6,606 nt of DNA from Eubacteriales bacterium (GTDB taxonomy: Bacteria > Bacillota > Clostridia > Christensenellales > CAG-138), in NCBI GenBank assembly GCA_028701165.1, contig JAQVRG010000093.1:1-6606 (forward strand), in the 5' to 3' direction. This document shows positions 1 to 5,342 of this stretch, piece by piece. The notes under the pieces were generated by a model. The model saw only the letters and a list, made by a program, of their open reading frames with translations. It was not told where the DNA came from and made no database searches. Positions within the stretch are counted from its first letter, which is position 1; the number at the start of each line of letters is the position of its first letter. Made by a program: the position numbers and the translations under genes.

Positions 1-1
1 T

Positions 2-94
2 GACTGGAAAAAAATACGCGCCATCATCGACAAATTATTGCAGGATAAAAACGAGAAGCAGGAAATTGGGGAGGAAGTAGCAAACCATGAATAA
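2..94 (+). CDS. C-terminal end of a probable PadR-family transcriptional regulator (partial)
   Basis: An open frame enters from the left edge and encodes 30 residues, starting DWKKIRAIIDKLL and ending VANHE, before a TAA stop at 92-94. The Trp plus amphipathic helix pattern (W..I...ID.LL) resembles the end of the C-terminal helical dimerisation domain of PadR-type winged-helix regulators. The context supports this: PadR genes are commonly followed by a DUF1700/permease-prefix membrane protein and a DUF4097 protein, exactly as here. The stop lies inside the next gene, an 8-bp overlap (87-94), so the two are almost certainly co-transcribed and translationally coupled. The DNA-binding domain is outside the window, so the family call rests on a short tail and on neighbours; identity is inferred. 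Confidence 0.6.
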   Translation, partial: DWKKIRAIIDKLLQDKNEKQEIGEEVANHE

Positions 95-752
95 GAAGAT
101 CGACAACTACATCGACGTGCTGTTTTCGGACATTCCGCGCAGCAAAAAGGCGGCGGAGCTCAAAGAGGAGCTGCGCGCCAACATGAACGAGCGCTACGAC
201 GATTACATCGCGCAGGGCGAGTCCGAAACGCAGGCGTACAGCCAGACCGTCGCCAACATCGGCGATATCGACGAGATGCTCGCGTCCGTCACGCCGGACG
301 CGCAGTTCAAGCTGGAAGCGCAGCATTACCGTACGCGTTCGGCGCGCAACATCGGCGTTGCGGTGGGGCTCTATATCCTCGGCGCGGCGATGGTCGTAGG
401 AAGCGCCTTCTTCAACAGCGAGAACGCGCCCATCCTCGCGGTGTTCATACTGCTCGTGCTCGCGGCGGTCGCTACCGGCCTCATCATCTATACCAGAATG
501 TCCACGCCGCGCGAATACCAGGATTTCAACCGCGATGACGACGACATGCGCGGGATCGATACGAGCACGCCGGAAGGCAAACGTTTTCAAAACCTTCTGA
601 GCCTCTACTGGATGGTCGTGACCTCCGGCTATCTCGTTTGGAGCTTCCTTACCTTCGATTGGCACATCACTTGGATCGTTTGGCCGATCGCGGGCGTGCT
701 CTCCGGCATCCTGAAGGTTCTCTACAACATGAGGAACGACAGCCATGAGTAA
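87..752 (+). CDS. Permease-prefix / DUF1700-like four-helix membrane protein
   Basis: Encodes 221 residues. Residues 1-68 form a soluble, charged helical domain (IDNYIDVLFSDIP, then KAAELKEELRANMNERYDDY, then a TVANIGDIDEML end) typical of the permease-prefix/DUF1700 domain found beside PadR regulators. Four hydrophobic segments follow at about residues 88-109, 113-135, 172-190 and 193-213, separated by an acidic loop (RDDDDMRG, about 149-156). The start is supported by GGAGG at 70-74, 12 bases upstream, and by its overlap with the upstream stop. The gene ends in another 8-bp overlap with the DUF4097 gene. In such operons this protein is thought to work with the PadR regulator in sensing or responding to envelope stress; no enzymatic motif is visible and its biochemical role is unknown. 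Family assignment is fairly secure, function is not. Confidence 0.8.
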   Translation: MNKKIDNYIDVLFSDIPRSKKAAELKEELRANMNERYDDYIAQGESETQAYSQTVANIGDIDEMLASVTPDAQFKLEAQHYRTRSARNIGVAVGLYILGAAMVVGSAFFNSENAPILAVFILLVLAAVATGLIIYTRMSTPREYQDFNRDDDDMRGIDTSTPEGKRFQNLLSLYWMVVTSGYLVWSFLTFDWHITWIVWPIAGVLSGILKVLYNMRNDSHE

Positions 753-1584
753 TCGCACGCTGAACATCGTTAAGCTGGTATTTTTGCTGCTCATTCTGAT
801 CCCGCTTTGCGTGATCAGCTACAGAATCGTCGTGAAGGGAAGTATGAACATGTCCGTTTTTTCTATCGGCAGCGGTGAACTGGTAAGACAGGAGAGCTTC
901 TCTGACGTTTCCGCCGTGCGCGTGGATCTGGTGTCCTGCCCCGTTACCGTTACCACCCACGAGGGCAACGGCGTCAGCGTGGACATCAGCAAGATCGGCC
1001 TTGGGATACAGGGCAGAAACATCCCCACGGTCAAAATGGAAGGGAATACCCTCGTTATCACCGAGCCGCGGGCGATCGTGAGCTTTTCCACCGCGGGCTA
1101 CCATGTCGAGCTGAGCGTGCCGGCAAACGATCGTATGGATTACGATATGAAGTCCGTAAGCGGACATGTGCACCTTGAAGCGCCCAGCGACAAGGCGTAT
1201 CTGCGCTCCACCAGCGGCAGCGTGCGGCTGGACGCGTCCTGTGTGGACGTGACCGCCGAAAGCGTCAGCGGCTCCATCCGCATCCACGGCGACGACAGCA
1301 CGAAATCCGTCCGCGCCGACAACACCAGCGGCTCCATCCGCGTCGCGGCGGGTAAAAACGTCGAATCCATCTATGCCGACAGCACCAGCGGCTCCATCAA
1401 GATCAGCATACCGGAAAGCCTCGGCTACAAGATGGATTATAAGTCCGTCAGCGGCTCCATCAAAGACGAATACCGCGGTATCAAATACGATAAAAACGGT
1501 TCCGCGCTCATGAAGGGCGACGGCGAAGTCGATATCACCGCGCACAACGTCAGCGGCAGCATCCGCTTGGAGGATTGGGATTAA
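745..1584 (+). CDS. Membrane-anchored DUF4097-family beta-repeat protein
   Basis: Encodes 279 residues. Residues 8-30 are a single hydrophobic segment after a short basic N-terminus, consistent with a signal anchor that leaves the rest outside the membrane. The body is beta-rich with seven S-[VT]-S-G motifs at residues 137, 155, 173, 193, 213, 234 and 268, mostly followed by [SH]-[IV]-[RKH], spaced 18-21 residues apart except for the last gap of 34. This matches the DUF4097 'putative adhesin' beta-solenoid fold, also found in LiaG-like proteins of Gram-positive envelope-stress operons. The start has GAGGA at 731-735, 9 bases upstream, and overlaps the preceding stop by 8 bp. Four internal repeats are identical over 12 bases (see findings), indicating fairly recent repeat duplication. 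A terminator follows 10 bases after the stop. A role in the cell envelope is inferred; the ligand is unknown. Confidence 0.85.
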   Translation: MSNRTLNIVKLVFLLLILIPLCVISYRIVVKGSMNMSVFSIGSGELVRQESFSDVSAVRVDLVSCPVTVTTHEGNGVSVDISKIGLGIQGRNIPTVKMEGNTLVITEPRAIVSFSTAGYHVELSVPANDRMDYDMKSVSGHVHLEAPSDKAYLRSTSGSVRLDASCVDVTAESVSGSIRIHGDDSTKSVRADNTSGSIRVAAGKNVESIYADSTSGSIKISIPESLGYKMDYKSVSGSIKDEYRGIKYDKNGSALMKGDGEVDITAHNVSGSIRLEDWD

Positions 1585-1594
1585 GACGCTTCGC

Positions 1595-1630
1595 TTTCGC
1601 GTCCGGTCGAACGACCGGGCGCGAAATTTT
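1595..1630 (+). terminator. Intrinsic terminator after the PadR/DUF4097 operon
   Basis: Arms 1595-1609 and 1612-1626 form a 15-bp stem with a single G-T mismatch (centre GGTCG-AA-CGACC), followed by TTTT at 1627-1630. It begins 10 bases after the stop of the DUF4097 gene. The T-run is short, so termination may be incomplete. Confidence 0.75.
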
Positions 1631-1715
1631 ACCACTTTGCAACTGTTCACTTCGTTCGCGGTCGCTGCAAGGTACAGGCTTTCGAAAAAGTCCTGTTGGG
1701 CCTTTTTCGAGTTAA

Positions 1716-1760
1716 CAGGTTTTGCCTACTACGCTGCGCTTCGCCGGGCGGCAAAACCTG
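1716..1760. repeat. Perfect 11-bp inverted repeat with 23-base loop
   Basis: CAGGTTTTGCC at 1716-1726 is exactly complementary to GGCAAAACCTG at 1750-1760. The loop 1727-1749 is GC-rich. It is the longest perfect stem inside the palindrome cluster after the terminators, and no T-run follows, so it is not an obvious terminator. Confidence 0.7.
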
Positions 1761-1825
1761 CAACGCACGAAAACCTGCCGGTTTTCATCCGTTCCGGCGT
1801 ACACGTTGCCGGAGCCGGATCAAAC

Positions 1826-1848
1826 GTCAAGGGGCGCGGCCCCTTGAC
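1826..1848. repeat. Perfect 10-bp hairpin (GTCAAGGGGC / GCCCCTTGAC)
   Basis: The two arms are separated by GCG. The right side continues into AATCCCCCAAGG, where CAAGG at 1856-1860 could compete for CCTTG at 1842-1846, so two mutually exclusive hairpins are possible. No T-run follows. It resembles short GC-rich palindromes that recur between genes in many Clostridia, but that is recollection and not a search result. Confidence 0.6.
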
Positions 1849-1869
1849 AATCCCCCAAGGAATTTGTTG

Positions 1870-1920
1870 ATAAAACGCAGCGCGGCGGAAACCGTATCGG
1901 TTCCGCCGCGCCCGTTTTAT
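1870..1920 (-). terminator. Strong, nearly symmetric terminator of the DUF362 gene
   Basis: Outer arms ATAAAACG (1870-1877) and CGTTTTAT (1913-1920) enclose an inner GC-rich stem: GCGCGGCGGAA at 1880-1890 pairs with TTCCGCCGCGC at 1901-1911, continued by CC/GG around a GTATC loop. On the minus strand the stem ends in CGTTTTATCAAC and lies about 30 bases after the DUF362 stop, as expected for its terminator. On the plus strand the stem ends in CGTTTTATCCCC, so it may also stop transcription arriving from the left. Confidence 0.85.
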
Positions 1921-1949
1921 CCCCATATGTGCCTTTCTAGCATTCATTC

Positions 1950-3095
1950 CTACTTATTGATGATTTTCGCCGCCCACGGCCTATGCACCCGCATCGCGCC
2001 CTTGGGGCAGAATTCCTGGCAGCAGAAGCAGCGAATGCACTTCTTCCTGTCGATCTTGGGAAGTCTGCCGCTTTTGCCGTCCGTCATCTCGATGGCCTTG
2101 GCGGGGCAAATCTCGGCGCATTTGCCGCAGCCGACGCAGGCGGCCTTGTCCGGCATGGGCTTGCTTGCAAGCAGCGCCGTCGCCAGCCTGTTGATCACCG
2201 GATTGCCGCCGCTCCAGCTTGAAATAGGCCGTTTGTTCGCCTGCTTGAAGTCCGGCACGACAAAGCCCTCATAATCGCCCTCGATGGTGATCTCCGCCAC
2301 GCTCTCCGGGATCAGGCCGCGCTTATGCGCTTCCACGAGCGTCGGCACATTTTCAAAGGGGATGTGCATGATGTGCGCGCCGAGTATATCCATCTTATGC
2401 GCGTTTTCCGACGCCATCAGCGCGCCCACGAAGCGGGGGCTGCCCATGGTGGGGCCGTTGCCTTCCATGCTCCACACGAAATCCGCGATGCAAAGGCGCG
2501 GCTTGATACATTCGGCCAAGTCCACCAGCATGTTGGCAAACGCCGTATAGTCGGCGTAACGGTAATGGTATTCGCCCTTCATAAGACCCGGTATGGTGCC
2601 GAAGAAATTCTTGCACGCGCCCGTATACGCCATCATGCCGTGGGTCTTGGGCTTGCAGCAGTCGATCACGGCGTCCGCGTCCAGTATGTATTTGGTAAAG
2701 CGGATGGTTTTCGCGGCCGCCCCCTCCGGGAAAGCGACCTCCTGCTCCTCAAAGCAGTCGTTGAGCTTGACGTTTTCGCCCTCGATCGCGTGCATGCCCG
2801 TCGCCTTATAAATGCCCGCGAGAAAACCCGCCGTAAAGAGACCCCCGGGGCTGTCCCCCACCACGACCTGCGCTCCTCGCGCGCTAAGCGCGTCGCAGAG
2901 CGTTTTGAGCACCGCCGGATGCGTCGTCGCCGCCGCAGCGGGCTTGAGCGGCCCTACGAGGTTTGCCTTGACGGCGATCTTCATGCCCGGCTTCACCCAG
3001 TCTAAGCCTCCGAAGGGTGCGAGCGCTTTTTCCAGCGCCCCCCGCACCTCCGCCGCGTCATAGCTTTTGCAGGATACGATGCTTACGTCCGTCAT
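1950..3095 (-). CDS. DUF362 protein with C-terminal double [4Fe-4S] ferredoxin domain
   Basis: Encodes 381 residues, cytoplasmic, with no signal peptide. Residues about 1-300 are the DUF362 domain, with its usual signatures: GDSPGG (80-85), KPKTHG (148-153) followed by GACKNFFGTIPG (159-170), and a Gly-rich EGNGPTMGSP stretch (211-220). Residues 320-364 hold two clusters of the form CxxCxxCxxxCP (Cys 320, 323, 326, 330 and Cys 353, 356, 359, 363), each expected to bind [4Fe-4S]. Cys358 is an extra cysteine, and Cys146-Cys147 sit just before KPKTHG. An open frame extends 34 codons further upstream, but I chose the ATG at 3093-3095 because GGAGG lies 7 bases before it and the family-like MTDVSIVSC begins there. 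The protein is probably an electron carrier or iron-sulfur redox enzyme; the partner is unknown. It is divergent from the methyltransferase at 3212. Confidence 0.9.
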   Translation of the reverse strand: MTDVSIVSCKSYDAAEVRGALEKALAPFGGLDWVKPGMKIAVKANLVGPLKPAAAATTHPAVLKTLCDALSARGAQVVVGDSPGGLFTAGFLAGIYKATGMHAIEGENVKLNDCFEEQEVAFPEGAAAKTIRFTKYILDADAVIDCCKPKTHGMMAYTGACKNFFGTIPGLMKGEYHYRYADYTAFANMLVDLAECIKPRLCIADFVWSMEGNGPTMGSPRFVGALMASENAHKMDILGAHIMHIPFENVPTLVEAHKRGLIPESVAEITIEGDYEGFVVPDFKQANKRPISSWSGGNPVINRLATALLASKPMPDKAACVGCGKCAEICPAKAIEMTDGKSGRLPKIDRKKCIRCFCCQEFCPKGAMRVHRPWAAKIINK

Positions 3096-3102
3096 GCCCT
3101 GT

Positions 3103-3107
3103 CCTCC
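3103..3107 (-). promoter_or_regulatory. Ribosome binding site fixing the DUF362 start
   Basis: GGAGG on the minus strand, 7 bases before the ATG at 3095. It favours this start over the upstream ATG at 3197, which would also place the candidate promoter inside the coding region. Confidence 0.8.
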
Positions 3108-3116
3108 GTTTTGCGT

Positions 3117-3136
3117 TATGCTAACAGTATAGCATA
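3117..3136. promoter_or_regulatory. Inverted repeat over the DUF362 promoter, possible operator
   Basis: TATGCTA (3117-3123) and TAGCATA (3130-3136) are perfectly complementary arms with a 6-base gap. The repeat covers the candidate -10 of the minus-strand gene and lies between the two divergent genes, as a dimeric repressor site would. No regulator gene is adjacent, so the operator role is inferred from position and symmetry only. Confidence 0.4.
3126..3134 (-). promoter_or_regulatory. Candidate extended -10 promoter for the DUF362 gene
   Basis: On the minus strand this reads TGC-TATACT, an extended -10 with 5 of 6 matches to TATAAT. There is no good -35 at 16-18 bases, which extended -10 promoters tolerate. 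The predicted transcript start near 3119 gives a leader of about 24 bases. Confidence 0.5.
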
Positions 3137-3141
3137 CGCCC

Positions 3142-3170
3142 TTGCTTTTTCCCATCAAAAACGGCATACT
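3142..3170 (+). promoter_or_regulatory. Candidate promoter for the SAM methyltransferase
   Basis: TTGCTT at 3142-3147 and CATACT at 3165-3170 are separated by 17 bases. Both hexamers are imperfect. The predicted transcript start near 3177 lies downstream of the first in-frame ATG (3173), which favours initiation at 3212. Confidence 0.4.
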
Positions 3171-3200
3171 GTATGTACGACATGCAAATTTCTGCAACTC

Positions 3201-3205
3201 GGAGG
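3201..3205 (+). promoter_or_regulatory. Ribosome binding site fixing the methyltransferase start
   Basis: GGAGG 6 bases before the ATG at 3212. The in-frame ATGs at 3173 and 3182 have no comparable site, so the shorter protein is preferred. Confidence 0.8.
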
Positions 3206-3211
3206 CCGCTT

Positions 3212-3925
3212 ATGTTCATCTGGACGCCCGACGCGCTGCGTTTTATGAAAAACGCCTGCGAATACACGGATTTCTACCAAAACATCGCCGCGCACATCGC
3301 GCCGTCGCTGCCGCATGACGGGCATATATGCGACGCGGGCTGCGGCGCGGGGTATCTTTCGCTTGCGATGCTCCCCTATGTCGGCGCGGTCACGGCCATC
3401 GACATTTCCGAGGGGGCGATCAGCCTTTTGAAGGAGAAGAACAGCCCGGTCAAGGCGCTTGTCGGCAACATCGCCGAGCTTGCGCCCGAAACGCCCTACG
3501 ACGCGATGGTGTTCTGCTTCTTCGGCGGCACGGAGGAGGCGCTTTCCCTCGGCCGCGCGCAGTGCAAAAAGGACGGACGGCTCATCCTCATCAAGAAGGA
3601 TTGGCTCGCCCGCCGCTTTGTCACGCACGAGGTGCTCGTAGAGCGCCATTCCGCCATGGAAACGCAGCGCGAGCTCGACGCGCTGTCCATCCCCTATACG
3701 CTTACGCGCCTGCCGCTTGAAATGGGGCAGCCGCTATCGAGCATGGAGGAGGCCGTACGCTTCTTTTCCACCTACAAAGACCGCGACGACGACGCGCCGG
3801 TGGACGAAGCCTACATCCGCGCCCGCCTCGTCCCCGACCCTAAGGGCGAGTACGCCTACTATCTGCCGATGGAAAAAAACGTGGGGATCTTCGTGGTGGA
3901 GATGGGGGATGTGACGAAGGAATAG
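3212..3925 (+). CDS. Class I SAM-dependent methyltransferase, substrate unknown
   Basis: Encodes 237 residues from the chosen ATG. The Rossmann-type SAM-binding fold is clear: motif I DAGCGAGYLSLA (41-52), the acidic residue at the end of strand 2 in VTAIDIS (60-66, Asp64), a third strand ALVGNIAEL (82-90), and the strand-4 region YDAMVFCFFGG (96-106) followed by KKDGRLILI (119-127). The C-terminal part (about 165-237) has MGQPLSSMEEAVRFF, which probably belongs to the substrate-side cap or to a dimer contact. There is no DNA-methylase DPPY/NPPY signature, so a small-molecule or protein substrate is more likely than DNA. It is divergent from the DUF362 gene, which suggests but does not prove shared regulation. 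It ends only 32 bases from the convergent methylase gene, with no terminator visible between them. Confidence 0.85.
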   Translation: MFIWTPDALRFMKNACEYTDFYQNIAAHIAPSLPHDGHICDAGCGAGYLSLAMLPYVGAVTAIDISEGAISLLKEKNSPVKALVGNIAELAPETPYDAMVFCFFGGTEEALSLGRAQCKKDGRLILIKKDWLARRFVTHEVLVERHSAMETQRELDALSIPYTLTRLPLEMGQPLSSMEEAVRFFSTYKDRDDDAPVDEAYIRARLVPDPKGEYAYYLPMEKNVGIFVVEMGDVTKE

Positions 3926-3957
3926 CCATGTCCAATAGTAATCTCGCGCCCAATCCA

Positions 3958-4602
3958 TTACAAATCGAAATCGGCCTTGGTTGTATGGTTTCCATAGGTA
4001 TGCCAGTCGGGCTCGTAATCCGCGTTTGCCTGATCACCCCACATATCCCAGCCCGCGCGCGCACCGCGTGCAAACAATTCAAGGTATGGGCCAGGTGAAC
4101 AATTTTCGATGAGAGTAACAATTTCATCAGGCTTTCTAGAATGCTCGCGCTTCTGCGTGCGCACCAGATTTACCTGCGATCTTGCCGGCGCAAGTGTGCG
4201 GTTTGGCATGCCCCTCACACCGAAAAGTAAGAGCTCCGTTACATTGCGAAAATAGAAGCCGACACCGCGGCCATCCGGTTCGCCATCCTTGCGTACCTTC
4301 TCCCATACGATGTTGCCTTTGTAATCAAATCCCCATGCCTTCAAAACTGCAAGTCCGTCGGGCAAAAGCGCGTTCGGAACCCATAAATACAAATGACTCT
4401 TTGGCGTAATAACACGCTCGACAGGCAGCGCCTTAATCTCATCCAGCGACATGGTTTCATATCTGTTCAGTCGTTTATGCTCCGGTGCAACTTTTCCCGT
4501 GCGATTCTGAAACCGCCAAGGAGGATCCGCATATACTGTCGTGTATTTTTTATCGCCGCAAAAGGTCAGCAAACTGTCAATCGTTACTTCTAATGCTTCC
4601 AT
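3958..4602 (-). CDS. MT-A70-family DNA adenine methyltransferase of a type II R-M system
   Basis: Encodes 214 residues. The catalytic DPPW motif is at 26-29 (context YADPPWRF), LYLWVPNALL at 71-80, GNIVWEK at 96-102, the conserved REHSRKPDE stretch at 152-160, and the SAM-binding region PGPYLELFARG with GWDMWGD at 170-190. DPPW preceding the SAM-binding motif is the order expected for MT-A70-type N6-adenine methyltransferases. The open frame extends 53 codons further upstream, but GGAGGA lies 8 bases before the ATG at 4602 and the upstream part reads out of frame through the nuclease gene, so I chose the shorter form. The first 26 bases overlap the nuclease gene (4577-4602), implying translational coupling. 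Its expected job is to protect host sites from the neighbouring nuclease. Base composition is lower in GC than the flanking genes. Confidence 0.9.
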   Translation of the reverse strand: MEALEVTIDSLLTFCGDKKYTTVYADPPWRFQNRTGKVAPEHKRLNRYETMSLDEIKALPVERVITPKSHLYLWVPNALLPDGLAVLKAWGFDYKGNIVWEKVRKDGEPDGRGVGFYFRNVTELLLFGVRGMPNRTLAPARSQVNLVRTQKREHSRKPDEIVTLIENCSPGPYLELFARGARAGWDMWGDQANADYEPDWHTYGNHTTKADFDL

Positions 4603-5284
4603 CGCCGCAATCCTCCATCCAATCTGAAATACACGCTTTTGTAATACCAACAGCCAGTATGGGACATCCGCCGTTACGCCGGGATTCCAATCGTGGCAAC
4701 AGTTTTCCCATCCAAGTGGTGCTTGCACCGTATTTACGCATAATGGGCTTATCGTTTTCATCGCGTATCGTCCTAAAAACGTCGTTTAGGTTCTTTGCTC
4801 TGGTGATAATAATACCGGCACTGACAACATCGCACTCATAATACGTTCGCATAGCTAGAAGGTCTCTGTCAAAGGTTTGATCTTTGCTGTTCCATTCCAA
4901 GTCAAACGCAATACGATTTTTTAGAAAATCTATATTATGTCCGTCTATATACCCCCCTATTACGCGTTCTTCAAAAGGTTCCGTCGCGAAGCGTCCTCTC
5001 TGATCCGCCTGTCGCGGAAAAAATTTAATATGCAAATCGCCCGAAATACGTATCTCCCGCCAATGATGCGGATAAAGCGCGTCGTCAAATTTCTTTGGAA
5101 TCTTTGTTTCATTGCCACCCGCTTCGCGTAAATCCGCTACAGTTATATCCAGCCGTTTTAAGCACGACGTAATTTCTGACCACTCCTCGGGAAAAGCCTG
5201 CGTAATAATCTCTATGGCGTGATTATAACTATAGAACTCATACTTTTTCAGTAAATCCTTGCTGATATAATCGTTGAGAGCCAT
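4577..5284 (-). CDS. BglII/BstYI-family type II restriction endonuclease
   Basis: Encodes 235 residues. The core region, residues 112-146 (begins YIDGHNIDFLKNRIAFDLEW), contains Asp119, Asp128 and Glu130, then DRDLLAMRTYY. The D-x8-[DE]-x-[EQ] spacing matches the metal-binding set Asp84/Glu93/Gln95 known for BglII, as I recall it. A C-terminal block TTWMGKLLPRLE, then GGCPILAVGI (189-214) is also typical of this family. Relatives cut AGATCT or RGATCY, so a GATC-centred target is likely but not shown. The start ATG at 5284 has GAGG 8 bases upstream and lies 23 bases from the predicted transcript start. It is the first gene of the R-M operon and overlaps the methylase by 26 bp; no controller protein gene is present. 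Its low GC suggests horizontal acquisition. It appears intact. Confidence 0.9.
   Translation of the reverse strand: MALNDYISKDLLKKYEFYSYNHAIEIITQAFPEEWSEITSCLKRLDITVADLREAGGNETKIPKKFDDALYPHHWREIRISGDLHIKFFPRQADQRGRFATEPFEERVIGGYIDGHNIDFLKNRIAFDLEWNSKDQTFDRDLLAMRTYYECDVVSAGIIITRAKNLNDVFRTIRDENDKPIMRKYGASTTWMGKLLPRLESRRNGGCPILAVGITKACISDWMEDCGDGSIRSND
4611..4616 (-). promoter_or_regulatory. Ribosome binding site of the methylase, inside the nuclease gene
   Basis: GGAGGA on the minus strand, 8 bases before the ATG at 4602, embedded in codons near the nuclease C-terminus. It decides the methylase start and allows translation independent of, or coupled to, the nuclease. Confidence 0.8.
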
Positions 5285-5313
5285 AATTATTACCTCGATT
5301 CACGTATATAATG

Positions 5314-5342
5314 ATTATAGCAGAGAATTCCCCCGTTAACAA
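5314..5342 (-). promoter_or_regulatory. Near-consensus promoter of the R-M operon
   Basis: On the minus strand a -35 TTGTTA (5337-5342) is followed after exactly 17 bases by TATAAT (5314-5319), preceded by TGC, a perfect extended -10. The predicted start is near 5307, giving a leader of about 23 bases before the nuclease ATG. This is the best promoter in the window and implies strong constitutive transcription unless it is repressed. Confidence 0.8.

Larger units (their letters stand above)
1640..1868. repeat. Gene-free cluster of inverted repeats, possible dispersed palindromic element
   Basis: Together with the flanking terminators this accounts for the 365-base gap between the convergent genes. 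At least five successive hairpins can be drawn: 9-bp arms 1682-1690/1702-1710; 11-bp perfect arms 1716-1726/1750-1760; 7-bp arms 1769-1775/1780-1786; an interrupted stem 1787-1791 plus 1794-1798 with 1808-1812 plus 1816-1820; and 10-bp perfect arms 1826-1835/1839-1848. The octamer AAAACCTG occurs at 1753 and 1770 and could pair with CAGGTTTT at 1716 either way, giving alternative folds. Open frames run across it, but they have no ribosome binding site or recognisable domain, so I treat it as non-coding. Whether it is a repeat family elsewhere in the genome cannot be seen from one window. Confidence 0.55.
3958..5342 (-). other. Low-GC restriction-modification cassette, probably acquired
   Basis: Hand-counted 60-base samples are about 30% (5221-5280), 35% (4921-4980) and 45% GC (4381-4440, 5101-5160), against about 68% in samples at 3301-3360 and 5461-5520. 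The shift coincides with the two R-M genes and their promoter. No integrase, transposase, tRNA or clear flanking direct repeat is visible, so the insertion route is unknown. Confidence 0.65.

Noticed and set aside
24..794. A 256-codon minus-strand open frame opposite the DUF1700-like gene
   Set aside because: Low-complexity Arg/Glu/His/Val composition typical of the antisense of a GC-rich gene; the plus-strand gene has a family match and a ribosome binding site.
1267..1461. Regularly spaced 12-base repeats, considered as a CRISPR array
   Set aside because: The spacing is in frame, the repeats encode S-G-S-I in a continuous protein, and the units are too short and the between-repeat sequence too similar.
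667..1650. A 327-codon open frame on the minus strand opposite the DUF4097 gene
   Set aside because: It is antisense to a clear coding gene, rich in Ala, Asp, His and Arg as expected of a GC-rich shadow frame, and has no recognisable domain.
1637..2274. Two overlapping plus-strand open frames (1637-1870 and 1696-2274) over the palindrome cluster
   Set aside because: They cross multiple hairpins, lack ribosome binding sites, resemble no domain, and the longer one runs antisense into the DUF362 gene.
2325..3005. A 226-codon plus-strand open frame inside the DUF362 gene
   Set aside because: Antisense shadow, rich in Arg, His and Ala, with no start signal; the DUF362 frame carries conserved motifs and cysteine clusters.
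3096..3197. A 34-residue N-terminal extension of the DUF362 protein
   Set aside because: The strong GGAGG and the family-like start are at 3095, and the candidate promoter would fall inside the extension.
4603..4761. A 53-residue N-terminal extension of the MT-A70 methylase
   Set aside because: The extension overlaps the nuclease gene out of frame, and a well-spaced GGAGGA sits just before the ATG at 4602.
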